Notes under the pieces: model-generated | What the model was told of the DNA's origin: nothing | The model's input: only the letters and a program-made list of their open reading frames with translations | The model's database searches: none | Translations under genes and position numbers: made by a program | Part shown: positions 10,201-18,879 of the stretch, in pieces | Position numbering within the stretch: position 1 is the stretch's first letter | Layout: each line of letters starts with the position of its first letter | Source: Bacteroidales bacterium | GTDB taxonomy: Bacteria; Bacteroidota; Bacteroidia; Bacteroidales; UBA6680 | Direction: 5' to 3' | DNA length: 64,000 nucleotides | Assembly: GCA_025210735.1 (NCBI GenBank) | Contig: JAOARD010000062.1 | Location: forward strand, 1-64,000

Positions 10201-10645
10201 CGATTTGGAAATTCTTATCCCTGATCATTACATATCAAACACAACTGAGAGAATAAAGCTATACCGAGAACTTGACAATATAAGTGAATCAGAATCACTT
10301 ACAGAGTTTGAAAACAACCTTACCGACAGATTTGGAGAACTACCTCAGGTAACACGCGATTTATTAAATATTGTTAAACTTAGGTGGAAAGCCATTGAAC
10401 TTGGCTTTGAAAAGGTTATACTTAAGAACAAAATAATGATAATACACTTTATTCATAATAAAGAATCAATGTATTATCAGTCGCCAGTATTTATGGAGGT
10501 AATACAAAAAGTACAACAAAATTCCTCTGTATTTAAGATGCGAGAGAAGAGTGATAAATTAACATTAGTAACAAATAATATAAACAGTGTGCAACAAGCA
10601 TTAGACATAATTAACAGACTTGACATAAACCAAACAGAAAACTAA
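7286..10645 (+). CDS. mfd: transcription-repair coupling factor Mfd
   Basis: 1119-aa DNA translocase that removes RNA polymerase stalled at lesions and recruits the UvrABC repair machinery. Order: UvrB-homology N-terminal region (about 1-380), the RNA polymerase interaction domain (about 420-500, starting near the MQPGDFVVHIDHGVG block), the SF2 motor with Walker A GDVGFGKT (582-589), Walker B DEEQ (683-686) and TLTATPIPRTLQ, then the GRVGRSNKKAYCY motif VI block and a C-terminal D7-like domain. Full family length, no lesion seen. coaX starts 8 nt after the stop, so mfd heads or joins the downstream cluster. Confidence 0.97.
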   Translation: MPNNMDSILDKIQKSSRGADLINKINSNNRYRISLKNLSGSSKSLYSAAISSNINRIHFFILPEKEDAAYFINDLENIMPQHRISFFPSFLKHSTRHGQAEKSNIILRTEVLNQINNYDNKYPLFIVSHTEAVIGKVLSKNNMSDNTLKLSVGETVSMEFIEDVLNEYNFERVDFVYEPGQYAVRGGIIDVFSFAGEQPYRIDFFGDDVESIRMFDIETQLSDNKCDSIEIIPNLQNIVNNETAELITNIIPDNSIVWSSNMSYIFKHAEQLYNNANLESDEEDINTNQLIATKEELEKSLNRLSIVDITSKNLKEVDNEISFETSPQPNFNKNFEILADNFEKNQNDGYTNIVLSSSPKQIERLTAIFNDIREGVTFTDLPNVIHEGFIDHSLKLCFYTDHQIFERYHKFKLKGNFEKKDVISIKEINNMQPGDFVVHIDHGVGKFGGLVKSKENGKVKEAIRLIYRDNDILDVSIHNLHRISKFKSKDSTPPKMNKLGTGAWQRLKQSTKKKVKDIAKELIALYAKRREQKGFAFTEDNYLQQELEASFIYEDTPDQLKATKAVKRAMEKDIPMDMLICGDVGFGKTEVAIRAAFKAVCDNKQVAILVPTTILALQHYHSFKKRLKDFPVNIDYVSRLKKAKELKQSINDLKSGKTNIIIGTHKLVGKDIVFKDLGLLIIDEEQRFGVAMKEKLKKLKVNVDTLTLTATPIPRTLQFSLMGARDLAIINTPPPNRHPILTELHTFNEEVIKETIHTEIERGGQVFFINNRVQNIEEIAALVNRLVPDVRTVVAHGQMEGKVLEKIMLDFINHEFDVLIATTIIESGLDIPNANTIIINNAHQFGLSELHQLRGRVGRSNKKAYCYLLAPPVTTITQEARRKLTAIENYSDLGSGMNIAMQDLDIRGAGNMLGGEQSGFISDIGFETYHKILSEAVQELKETDFKSVFESHENIDLHKKTATFISDCQIDTDLEILIPDHYISNTTERIKLYRELDNISESESLTEFENNLTDRFGELPQVTRDLLNIVKLRWKAIELGFEKVILKNKIMIIHFIHNKESMYYQSPVFMEVIQKVQQNSSVFKMREKSDKLTLVTNNINSVQQALDIINRLDINQTEN

Positions 10646-10653
10646 TTTACATA

Positions 10654-11373
10654 ATGAATCTGATAATAGATATTGGTAATACAAGAACAAAGTTAGCTAC
10701 ATTCTGCAACAACAAAATTACCGATATATACACAGCAGAAAGCAATGCTATTGAAGATATTAACAACTATATTGAAAGCAAAAACTATATCAACTGCATA
10801 ATATCGTCTGTAAAAAAGAGTAATATAGATAGCTTCAGTATAAAAGATATAAATACTATAGTATTTAATCATAAGACACCCATACCTGTTAAAAACTGTT
10901 ATAAAACACCGGAAACGCTTGGTCTTGACAGGCTGGCTGCCGTTATTGGCGCAACAGAGTTGTATCCCGGAAAAGATATAATGGTAATTGACAGTGGTAC
11001 GGCAATAACCTACGATTTTATTGATCGTAACAGAAACTATCTGGGCGGAAATATATCACCTGGTATACAGATAAGATACAAAGCATTAAACTGCTTTACA
11101 GACAATCTTCCGTTGCTCAGCAAACAAGATTCTGATATAGGAGTTGGTAAAACAACTGAGAGTGCAATAGTTAATGGCGTGCAAAACGGCATAGTTTTTG
11201 AAATTGAAGGATATATTAACCACTTTAATGGAAAAAATGAAGACTTAACAACAATAATTACAGGAGGAGATGCTCTTTTTTTTGATAAAATCATAAAAAA
11301 TAACATCTTTGTGAATCAAAATTTAGTACTAATCGGGTTAAACAGAATTCTAAATCATAATGTTGAAAATTAA
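10654..11373 (+). CDS. coaX: type III pantothenate kinase
   Basis: 239-aa ASKHA-fold kinase for the first step of coenzyme A synthesis. Seen: phosphate-binding DIGNTRTK (6-13), GLDR (90-93), DSGTA (113-117) and GGNISPG (131-137), then TGGDA near the C terminus. Type III enzymes need a monovalent cation and resist CoA feedback. The gene overlaps the next start by 14 nt, as in the conserved Bacteroidetes cluster running from coaX to ppiD. Confidence 0.95.
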   Translation: MNLIIDIGNTRTKLATFCNNKITDIYTAESNAIEDINNYIESKNYINCIISSVKKSNIDSFSIKDINTIVFNHKTPIPVKNCYKTPETLGLDRLAAVIGATELYPGKDIMVIDSGTAITYDFIDRNRNYLGGNISPGIQIRYKALNCFTDNLPLLSKQDSDIGVGKTTESAIVNGVQNGIVFEIEGYINHFNGKNEDLTTIITGGDALFFDKIIKNNIFVNQNLVLIGLNRILNHNVEN

Positions 11374-12661
11374 AACCATATTAACACTTGCGTTATTCCT
11401 TACTATTTTTCAGGCATATGGACAGGAAAATACTCAGTCTCCATATTCAATGTTCGGAATAGGTCTATTAAATTCAAAAGGATTTGATATGAATAATGCA
11501 ATGGGAGGGACAGGAATTGGACTAAGGAAAGGAAACAAAATTAATCTTCTGAACCCGGCCTCATTCACCAGCCAGGATACCATGTCATTTATTTTTGACG
11601 TTGGTGTAGCTGGTACTTTTTCAAACTACAAAAGTTCTAGCGCTGAACAAAATTTCTTTGCTGGTAATATAGATCATATTGCTCTTGGATTTCCGGTAAC
11701 TAAATGGTGGAAAAGTGCAATTGCACTAGCTCCATATTCAAGCATGGGATATGATTTTACAGTAAAAGAGACTGATAAAAAACTGTTTCAGTATGCTGGT
11801 AATATAGAGTACCAGTATAAAGGTAAAGGAAATATTAATACACTATATTTTGGTAACGCATTTAAGTTAACAGATAATATTTCTGTTGGTGTAGGTGTAA
11901 ACTATGTATTTGGTACGCTTAACAAATCATACAATTTAAAATTTGTTGACGATGCAAATACTAACGGATTTGACGATACATTCAAGGATATTAAATATCA
12001 TATATCTGATTTTGCTTTTGAGTTTGGTGCACAATATAGTGGTGGCGATAATAAACTATCATACACATTAGGAGCAACAATTGCAACAAACTCTAAATTA
12101 AGCGTAAAACAAGATGAGTTTTACCGAATAGAGAGATATACAAGCAAAGGTGCTATTAATATTATTGATACTATAACATTTTATGAAGATAAAAAATCAA
12201 GCTACAAAGTTCCATTAACATTTGGTTTTGGAGGATCGGTTAACTTTAACAAAAAACTTCTTGTAGCTGCCGACTTCAAATACAGCCAATACGATTCTGA
12301 TAATATACTATTTAATCAGAACCGTAATGTAAAACAGAACGACTCTTGGTACACTGGTGTTGGTTTAGAATATACTCCAAACTATCTTGCACCTAAGGGG
12401 TATCATAAAAGAATAAACTACAGATTAGGTGGTTTTGTTGAAAAAACACCGTATAATATAAATAATACAGATATCTATAAGTATGGTTTAACAGTAGGTT
12501 TAGGACTACCATCAAGATATTCTAAAACAAGCTATAACATATCAGCACAGTTTGGTGTGTTTGGTACACAAGATAACGGAAACATCGAAGAGAAGTTTGC
12601 TAAGGTTACATTAAGTATAAACTTCCACGATATATGGTTTATCAAACGTAAATATGACTAA
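11360..12661 (+). CDS. outer-membrane beta-barrel protein of the coaX-lptC cluster
   Basis: 433 aa with a signal peptide (MLKIKTILTLALFLTIFQAYG, then QENTQSPYS). The N-terminal mature segment PYSMFGIGLL and the Gly-rich, alternating hydrophobic strands throughout suggest a FadL/PorV-like outer-membrane barrel. Its position between coaX and the TPR protein is conserved in many Bacteroidetes as I recall, next to LPS-transport and periplasmic-folding genes. The first 14 nt overlap coaX in another frame, implying translational coupling. Exact function not known. Confidence 0.85.
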   Translation: MLKIKTILTLALFLTIFQAYGQENTQSPYSMFGIGLLNSKGFDMNNAMGGTGIGLRKGNKINLLNPASFTSQDTMSFIFDVGVAGTFSNYKSSSAEQNFFAGNIDHIALGFPVTKWWKSAIALAPYSSMGYDFTVKETDKKLFQYAGNIEYQYKGKGNINTLYFGNAFKLTDNISVGVGVNYVFGTLNKSYNLKFVDDANTNGFDDTFKDIKYHISDFAFEFGAQYSGGDNKLSYTLGATIATNSKLSVKQDEFYRIERYTSKGAINIIDTITFYEDKKSSYKVPLTFGFGGSVNFNKKLLVAADFKYSQYDSDNILFNQNRNVKQNDSWYTGVGLEYTPNYLAPKGYHKRINYRLGGFVEKTPYNINNTDIYKYGLTVGLGLPSRYSKTSYNISAQFGVFGTQDNGNIEEKFAKVTLSINFHDIWFIKRKYD

Positions 12662-12672
12662 AAACAAGCGAT

Positions 12673-14010
12673 ATGAGACTATTTAAAAAACTATTAATCA
12701 TTACAGGTATCCTGCTGATTGCAAATGCTGCATTTGGTCAGAGTCAGTATTGGAAAAATCCAAAATACGGAAAGGATAGTGTAGAGAGAGTTACCTATGT
12801 AAAGAACAAATCAATTTACAGAGAATTCTTAAAGAACAAGAACTACAAAGATGCATATCAACCTTGGAGATGGATTTACAACAATGTTCCGGCTGCAAGT
12901 AAAAATACTTATCTTGATGGTGTAAAGATCTACAAATGGTTCATCAAGAAAGAGAAAGATGCTACTAAAAAGCAACTATATGTAGATACTCTTATGATGG
13001 TATATGATACACGTGTAAAATACTTCAAAAAAGAGGGATATGTTCTTGGTCGTAAGGCTGTAGATCTTCTTAAATACAGACCAGAAGCTGTTGAAGATGC
13101 TTACGCTATGGTAAACAGATCTATTGAGTTAAGAAAAAAGAGAACTGATTATACAGTACTATACTGGAAAGTTAAACTTGCTGAATCACTATTTAAAGAT
13201 GGTAAAAAAGGTGCAGACGAGGTTCTTAATGCATATGCTATTGCTTCTGAAATAGCTGATTACAATATAGCTAACAATCCTAAAAAGAAGGCTTCATATC
13301 AGTCAACTAAAGAAAATTTTGAGAAGATATTTACTGATAGTGATGCTGCCAGCTGTGAGAATTTAATAGCTCTTTATACTCCTAAGTTTGAGGCTGAGCC
13401 TACAAATGCTGAGTTATTAGAAAAGATTACTACTATTCTTTCTGATAGAGAGTGTAAAGATTCTGAATTATTTGCAAAAGCATCAGAAAATCTTTACAAG
13501 GTTAGCCCAACACCTAAGGCTGCTTACATGCTTGCAGAGCTGTTTAAGTCAAAAGGTGAGTATGCTAAAGCTAAAAAGTATTACCTTGAAGCAAGTAATA
13601 ACGAGACTAATCTTGAGGACAAGTCAAACATGTTAGTTGCTCTTAGTTATCTAATGAATGGTAACATAAAAAGCCCTCAGGAGGCTGTTAAATATGCTAA
13701 ACAAGCAATATCTGCAAACCCAAAGAATGGTAATGCATACATGATTCTTGGTCTTTCATATGCTTCAATACAGAAGTACGGACCAAACGATCTTACTGCA
13801 AAAGCTGTATACTGGATTGCTGTTGATAACTTTGTTAAAGCAAAAAGAGTTGATCCAACACTTGCTGAGAAAGCGAATAACTACATTAAAGTTTATTCAC
13901 AATACTTCATTGAGAACAAGCGTGCATTCTTCTACGATCTGCAAGATGGTCAGACATACAAGTTTGATGGATGGATTAAAGAGACAACAACCGTAAGAAT
14001 TAAAAAATAG
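12673..14010 (+). CDS. periplasmic TPR-repeat protein
   Basis: 445 aa, signal peptide ending near AAFGQ (residue 23). The mature protein is helical and Lys/Tyr-rich. Tetratricopeptide-like pairs are visible in the second half, for example AYMLAELFKSKGEYAKAKKY and the unit around AVKYAKQAISANPKNGNAY. Probably a periplasmic scaffold acting with the barrel protein upstream or with LPS export. Its stop codon overlaps the GTG start of lptC by one base. Enzymatic motifs are absent. Confidence 0.88.
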   Translation: MRLFKKLLIITGILLIANAAFGQSQYWKNPKYGKDSVERVTYVKNKSIYREFLKNKNYKDAYQPWRWIYNNVPAASKNTYLDGVKIYKWFIKKEKDATKKQLYVDTLMMVYDTRVKYFKKEGYVLGRKAVDLLKYRPEAVEDAYAMVNRSIELRKKRTDYTVLYWKVKLAESLFKDGKKGADEVLNAYAIASEIADYNIANNPKKKASYQSTKENFEKIFTDSDAASCENLIALYTPKFEAEPTNAELLEKITTILSDRECKDSELFAKASENLYKVSPTPKAAYMLAELFKSKGEYAKAKKYYLEASNNETNLEDKSNMLVALSYLMNGNIKSPQEAVKYAKQAISANPKNGNAYMILGLSYASIQKYGPNDLTAKAVYWIAVDNFVKAKRVDPTLAEKANNYIKVYSQYFIENKRAFFYDLQDGQTYKFDGWIKETTTVRIKK

Positions 14011-14627
14011 TGAATAATATACATTCATTAAAAAATATAAGAAACATCATAGCTGCCATAAGTGTAGCTATGATGTTTTTTGCTTGTAAAAACAAGATAG
14101 AGACAGTTGCTGCTATTGAAGATCCAAAAGCAAGACCGTCTAACATAGTCATGAATCTTAACTCAACATATAGCGATTCATGTTTTATTAATATGAGATT
14201 CCTTTCGCCTGAGGTTCTTATATACGATAATGTTGAAGAACCATACTGGGACTTTCCTCAGGGGTTAACTGTATACAAATTCAACGCTAAAGGCGATACT
14301 ATATTTAGTGTTACTGCAAAATATGCTATATACTATGAACCAAAAGGATTGTGGGAAGCCCGCAATAATGTAGTTGTTGTTAGCGAAAACGGACGTACAC
14401 TATATACCGAATTACTATACTGGAATACCAAAGAAAAACGCATTTATACAGATCAGAATGTAAAACTGGTTGATAGCGAAAATACATTATATGGTAAAGG
14501 CCTGGAATCTGACGAAGCAATGACTGACCCAAAGTTCACAAAAGGATCAGGAAGCATATTTGTTGAAGACAAAAAAAAGGAAGAACAGAAATTAGAACCC
14601 GCAAACGATAAAGAGCTCCGGAAATAA
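14010..14627 (+). CDS. lptC: LPS export protein LptC
   Basis: 205 aa. The start is a GTG sharing one base with the preceding stop; later ATG codons fall inside the export signal and would destroy it. An N-terminal hydrophobic segment ends in FFACK, a lipobox-like site. The body matches LptC/OstA-fold jellyroll strands: DSCFINMRFLSPEV, LTVYKFNAKGD, LWEARNNVVVVSENGRTL and LYTELLYWNTKEKRIYTD, the last being the typical block of Bacteroidetes LptC. It would hand LPS from the inner-membrane LptBFG to the LptA bridge. The ATPase LptB lies elsewhere in this window at 46271. Confidence 0.9.
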   Translation: MNNIHSLKNIRNIIAAISVAMMFFACKNKIETVAAIEDPKARPSNIVMNLNSTYSDSCFINMRFLSPEVLIYDNVEEPYWDFPQGLTVYKFNAKGDTIFSVTAKYAIYYEPKGLWEARNNVVVVSENGRTLYTELLYWNTKEKRIYTDQNVKLVDSENTLYGKGLESDEAMTDPKFTKGSGSIFVEDKKKEEQKLEPANDKELRK

Positions 14628-14630
14628 AAA

Positions 14631-14819
14631 ATGGCAGGTAACAAAAAAACAATATTATCTGAAATTATGTGGATAGCTGTTGCTATTGCAACAATGGTTG
14701 CAGTAGTAATATCTATAACAAAAGCTGACTATAAACAGACATTTTATTTTTCTCTGTTAACAATAGTTTCTATCTTTATGTATATTATAAAGCGTAGAAT
14801 TAGAAAGTCACAGAACTAG
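14631..14819 (+). CDS. small two-TM membrane protein
   Basis: 62 aa with two predicted membrane helices (about residues 10-28 and 36-52) and a positively charged tail KRRIRKSQN. It fits tightly between lptC (3-nt gap) and the CBS-domain protein (3-nt gap), so it is surely a real gene of this operon. A small protein at this position is common in the cluster. Function unknown; it may assist the GldE-like neighbour or LptC. Confidence 0.85.
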   Translation: MAGNKKTILSEIMWIAVAIATMVAVVISITKADYKQTFYFSLLTIVSIFMYIIKRRIRKSQN

Positions 14820-14822
14820 AAG

Positions 14823-16085
14823 ATGAGTAATCTGCTAATTATCATTATAACAATTATTTTTTCGGCATTCTTCTCCGGAATGGAGATCGCTTTTATCTCA
14901 GCCAACAAACTTAGATTAGAGCTCGACAAAAAGGGGAAATCTGTTCCCGCCAAAATAATATCTATATTCACAAACAACAGTAGCAGATTTATATCAACAA
15001 TGCTTGTTGGTAACAACATTGCATTGGTTATATATGGTATTGTAATTGCACAATCATTAGAACCAACAATAGCAAGATTTGTAGATTCAGAAACAATTAT
15101 ACTTGTACTACAAACTATAATATCAACAGCAATAATACTTGTTACTGCTGAGTTTCTGCCAAAAACATTCTTCAGAATAGCACCAAATGCATCGTTAAAA
15201 CTATTCTCAATACCACTCTACATATTCTATATATTGTTATATCCAATATCCGGACTAACAATTCATATATCAAACTTCATAATAAAACGTGTTCTAAAAG
15301 CCAGATCTGACGACGATAACCAAAAATATGTTTTTAGCAAAATAGATCTTAATGATCTTATTACCACAACAGGTACACAAGAACAACATCAGGAGGTAGA
15401 AGAAGAGGTAAAGATATTTAAAAACGCACTTGATTTCTCTGAAGTAAAGGTTAGAGAGTGCCTTATACCAAGAACAGAACTTACCGCAATTGAAATAAAC
15501 TCTGAAATAGATGAGCTAAATAAGATGTTTGTTGCAAGCGGACATTCTAATATACTGGTTTACAAAGATAATATAGATAATATTATAGGCTACATTAATG
15601 CCAAAGATCTGTTCAAAAATCCAAAAACCATTAAGGCTAAACTAAAAAACATACCAATATTTCCTATGGTTATGTCTGCCGAAAAAGTGTTGGACAGTCT
15701 GTTATCTAAGAAAAAAAGCATTGCTCTGATTGTTGATGAGTTTGGTGGTACTGCTGGTATTGTAACTATTGAAGATATTATTGAGGAGATATTTGGCGAG
15801 ATACAGGATGAACATGATGTTGAGGAGACAATGGTACAACAACTGGAAGATAACTCATATCTGATATCGGCACGTGCAGAGATTGATTATCTAAATCAGG
15901 AGTACGGTTTTAACCTGCCTGAGAGTGAAGATTACGAAACGCTTGCCGGACTGATTCTTCACACATACGAAAGCTTTCCTAAGATAAATGAAACAATTAC
16001 AATTAACCAGTTCGGGTTTAAAATAACAGAAGCTTCAGAAAACAAACTCGAAAAGGTTCTCCTAACAATAAACAGTGAATCATAA
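14823..16085 (+). CDS. gldE: GldE-like CNNM/CBS-domain membrane protein (HlyC/CorC family)
   Basis: 420 aa. The N-terminal DUF21/CNNM domain has about four membrane segments in residues 1-150. A paired CBS module follows (about 210-330: [14 protein letters not shown] and [21 protein letters not shown]), then a C-terminal CorC_HlyC domain (about 345-420). The family is implicated in divalent-cation transport; the Bacteroidetes branch is named GldE after gliding, but non-gliding species also keep it. No other gld genes are visible here, so gliding cannot be inferred. Confidence 0.9.
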   Translation: MSNLLIIIITIIFSAFFSGMEIAFISANKLRLELDKKGKSVPAKIISIFTNNSSRFISTMLVGNNIALVIYGIVIAQSLEPTIARFVDSETIILVLQTIISTAIILVTAEFLPKTFFRIAPNASLKLFSIPLYIFYILLYPISGLTIHISNFIIKRVLKARSDDDNQKYVFSKIDLNDLITTTGTQEQHQEVEEEVKIFKNALDFSEVKVRECLIPRTELTAIEINSEIDELNKMFVASGHSNILVYKDNIDNIIGYINAKDLFKNPKTIKAKLKNIPIFPMVMSAEKVLDSLLSKKKSIALIVDEFGGTAGIVTIEDIIEEIFGEIQDEHDVEETMVQQLEDNSYLISARAEIDYLNQEYGFNLPESEDYETLAGLILHTYESFPKINETITINQFGFKITEASENKLEKVLLTINSES

Positions 16086-16401
16086 TTTTTGTGTAAAAAA
16101 TCAATTCCTTACACAATATTACAAATTTAAATACATATCTCTCTACACAAGGTTCTTTACAACATAAATCACAGTTTAAAAGAGTATTACAATAAATAAA
16201 TCTGATTTTAAATATCTATCAACAATATTTAATTTATCTGTTTACTCTTAACATTAGATAACCATAAAACCATATTTACTTTGCAACATACCATTTATTA
16301 ACACTTTATTGATAAATTATAAAGATTTAAATATCCGTCAATCTATTATTTTATTATATTCGTAGCCTGAAAAAAGAATAAACATCAAAATAATCAAATA
16401 A
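16086..16401. other. 316-nt intergenic region before ppiD
   Basis: AT-rich, no open frame or RNA gene seen. The distal part carries a candidate promoter for ppiD. No convincing terminator hairpin follows the GldE-like gene, so some readthrough is possible. Confidence 0.5.
16355..16362 (+). promoter_or_regulatory. possible -7 box (TATATTCG) for ppiD
   Basis: One mismatch to TAnnTTTG, 39 nt upstream of the ppiD ATG; identical to the octamer at 337. The -33 element is not obvious. Confidence 0.35.
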
Positions 16402-18504
16402 ATGGCAACATTAGAGAAAATAAGAAAGAGAGCGGGAGTCTTCGTTGCAGTGGTTATCGGTTTGGCACTTGTTACATTTGTTTTGGGTGACTTTATGAAA
16501 TCCGGAGGATCAATGTTTACAAATGATCAGTACGAGATAGCTGAGATTGCCGGAAACTCTATCCCTGCCCAACGCTATGACGCTAAAGTTGAGGATCTTA
16601 AAGAGATAAATAAACTATTCTCAGGAGGAGCTGCAATTGACGAAAGAATGACTGAAAGCATCAGAAATCAGGCGTGGGAACAAATTGTTAGAAAAAACGT
16701 ACTTGAGGACGAGTATGAGGAACTAGGTATTAAAGTTTCTGATAAAGAACTTGAGAATATGGTTTGGGGAAACAATGTTCACCCTTACATTAAGCAGTTT
16801 TTCGGAAACCCTCAAACAGGAGAAGTAGATCGTGCAGCTATTGAAAATTTCATAGCTTCAATGGACATGGATCAAACTGGTAGAAGTCGTATTATTTGGG
16901 ATTACATTGAGAAACAAATCCTTACAGAGAGAGCTTATACAAAATATAACAATCTTATTAAGAAAGGGCTTTTTGTTACAGATCTTGAGGCTGACGCAAA
17001 CCTTATAGCTTCTGCTAAAAAAGTAGACTTTAGCTATATTGTAAAAAGATATAACTCTGTTGCCGACAGCACTATAAATATTTCCGAGTCTGATATAACA
17101 AAATATTACAATAATCACACAAACGATTATAAACAATCTGCATCAAGAGATATTGAGTATGTTGTTTTCCCTATTGAGCCATCAAAAGAAGATTTTGCTT
17201 ATGCTGAAAAGTGGATTACAGATATCAAATCGGAGCTTGAAACAACTACAGATCCAATGGATTTTGCAAATGCAAACTCAGATGTAAAGAGTCCTGCTAC
17301 AGATTACACACAAGAGGCTCTTCCTGTATTGTTTAAATCAATGTTTGATGCTGAAAAAGGTTCAATTATGGGTCCTGTTCTTGATAACAAGACTTATAAG
17401 ATTGCTAGACTTGTTGATGTAAAGATGGTTCCGGATTCAGCAAAAGCAAGACACATTCTTATTCAACCTTTAGGACAAGATCCAGCAGCAATTGCAGTAG
17501 CAAAAGCTAAAGCGGATAGCTTGTTAAATGCTATAAAATCAGGAAGCGATTTTGCAACACTTGCAAAAGAGTTCTCTAAAGATCCGGGATCAGCTCCTGA
17601 TGGTGGAGATCTTGGTTGGTTTAAGCCAGGTATGATGGTTAAGCCTTTCAACGATGCAATATTTGAAGGTAAAAAGAACGATATTAAGTTGGTTGAAACA
17701 AACTATGGTTTCCATATCATTAATGTTTTAAATCTAAGCCCAAAATCAAAGAGAGTTAATATAGCTGTTATTGAGCGTGCTGTTGTTCCAAGTCAGAAAA
17801 CCCGTCAGACAATATATGCTGAGGCTAGTAAATTTGCAGGAACAAACAGAACTCTTGAGACTTTTAAAGCTGCTGCTGCTGAAAATAATTACAACAAACG
17901 TGTTGCAAACTACCTAAGAGAGGGTGAGAAGAACATCAGCGGTCTTGAAAAACCAAGAGCAATGGTACGTTGGGCATATAATACTGAACTAAACACAGTA
18001 TCTGATATCTTTGAATTTGGAAACAACTTTGTTGTTGCAGCTCTTTCTTCTATTCGCGAAGAGGGTATTGCTCCACTTGAAGAGGTTCGTACACAAATTG
18101 AATATAAGGTTAAGCAAGATAAAAAAGCAGAGAAGCTTATTGCTGAACTAGATAAGTATAACAATGCTACATCAATACAGGAGATTGCTTCTGCAGAGAA
18201 CACTCAGGTTGTTGATGCTAACGATATCTCATTCACAACATTCTCAATCCCTTCAGCAGGTATTGAGCCAAGTGTAATTGCTACTGCAGTTGTTTCTGAA
18301 AATGGTTCTATCTCTGCTCCTATTAAAGGAAGCAACGGGGTTTACGTTATTCAGATTAACAATGTTAAAGAAGGCAACAAAGGTGATGTAACAGCTGAGG
18401 CTAAGAAACTTCTTCAGCAACTTGAGAGTCGTGAATACTACGAAGCATTTGCTGCACTTAAAAAAGCTGTAGGTGTTGTTGATAAAAGAGCTAAATTTGA
18501 GTAA
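16402..18504 (+). CDS. ppiD: SurA/PpiD-type periplasmic peptidyl-prolyl isomerase
   Basis: 700-aa membrane-anchored foldase. One N-terminal membrane helix (about residues 11-29) is followed by a SurA_N-like chaperone domain (about 35-170). A parvulin domain lies near 345-440 with ARHILIQ, FATLAKEFSKDPGSAPDGGDLGWFK (split by convention) and NYGFHIINV. A second, degenerate parvulin-like segment extends toward the C terminus. It would help outer-membrane and periplasmic proteins fold at the inner-membrane surface. It ends the coaX-lptC-gldE cluster and is followed by a strong terminator. Confidence 0.93.
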   Translation: MATLEKIRKRAGVFVAVVIGLALVTFVLGDFMKSGGSMFTNDQYEIAEIAGNSIPAQRYDAKVEDLKEINKLFSGGAAIDERMTESIRNQAWEQIVRKNVLEDEYEELGIKVSDKELENMVWGNNVHPYIKQFFGNPQTGEVDRAAIENFIASMDMDQTGRSRIIWDYIEKQILTERAYTKYNNLIKKGLFVTDLEADANLIASAKKVDFSYIVKRYNSVADSTINISESDITKYYNNHTNDYKQSASRDIEYVVFPIEPSKEDFAYAEKWITDIKSELETTTDPMDFANANSDVKSPATDYTQEALPVLFKSMFDAEKGSIMGPVLDNKTYKIARLVDVKMVPDSAKARHILIQPLGQDPAAIAVAKAKADSLLNAIKSGSDFATLAKEFSKDPGSAPDGGDLGWFKPGMMVKPFNDAIFEGKKNDIKLVETNYGFHIINVLNLSPKSKRVNIAVIERAVVPSQKTRQTIYAEASKFAGTNRTLETFKAAAAENNYNKRVANYLREGEKNISGLEKPRAMVRWAYNTELNTVSDIFEFGNNFVVAALSSIREEGIAPLEEVRTQIEYKVKQDKKAEKLIAELDKYNNATSIQEIASAENTQVVDANDISFTTFSIPSAGIEPSVIATAVVSENGSISAPIKGSNGVYVIQINNVKEGNKGDVTAEAKKLLQQLESREYYEAFAALKKAVGVVDKRAKFE

Positions 18505-18525
18505 TAGCTAATATATAATGATATT

Positions 18526-18558
18526 AAAAGGTTATCGATAGTCGGTAACCTTTTTTTT
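18526..18558 (+). terminator. ppiD terminator
   Basis: Stem AAAAGGTTA (18526-18534) pairs with TAACCTTTT (18546-18554) and runs into eight T residues. Confidence 0.88.
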
Positions 18559-18822
18559 ATGTCTAAAATCTTCTATAAGTTATTAACAACTGTTGAAATC
18601 CAGAACAACAGAATAATTATTCAATATCAGTAGGATTACATTATATACGAAATTAACTACGTCACATCTATTTACATACTGATATCACATTAAACAGATC
18701 CACAAACTACTCACCAACAATACTATAAAGAATTATATTGGGTCAATACAGACAATTAGATTACAAAAATGTGTATTAGAAATAGAGACGGTTGCAAACA
18801 GAACAGTGAAAAGCCTTTAAAA

Positions 18823-18856
18823 TTAAAAAAGCAGATCCTCTGATGAGAAACTGCTT
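18823..18856 (-). terminator. mgtE terminator
   Basis: Read on the minus strand, AAGCAG (18856-18851) pairs with CTGCTT (18834-18829) and is followed by a T run. It lies 24 nt beyond the mgtE stop. Confidence 0.65.
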
Positions 18857-18879
18857 CTTATATTTAATCATACCTTTAA

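Larger units (their letters stand above)
18505..18879. other. 375-nt convergent intergenic region
   Basis: Holds the ppiD terminator at its left end and the mgtE terminator at its right end. Nothing else recognisable lies in the middle 250 nt. Confidence 0.6.

Noticed and set aside
18839-18852. CTGATGAG followed by GAAAC, suggesting a hammerhead ribozyme core
   Set aside because: There is no stem II between the two blocks and no flanking helices; the bases belong to the loop of the mgtE terminator.
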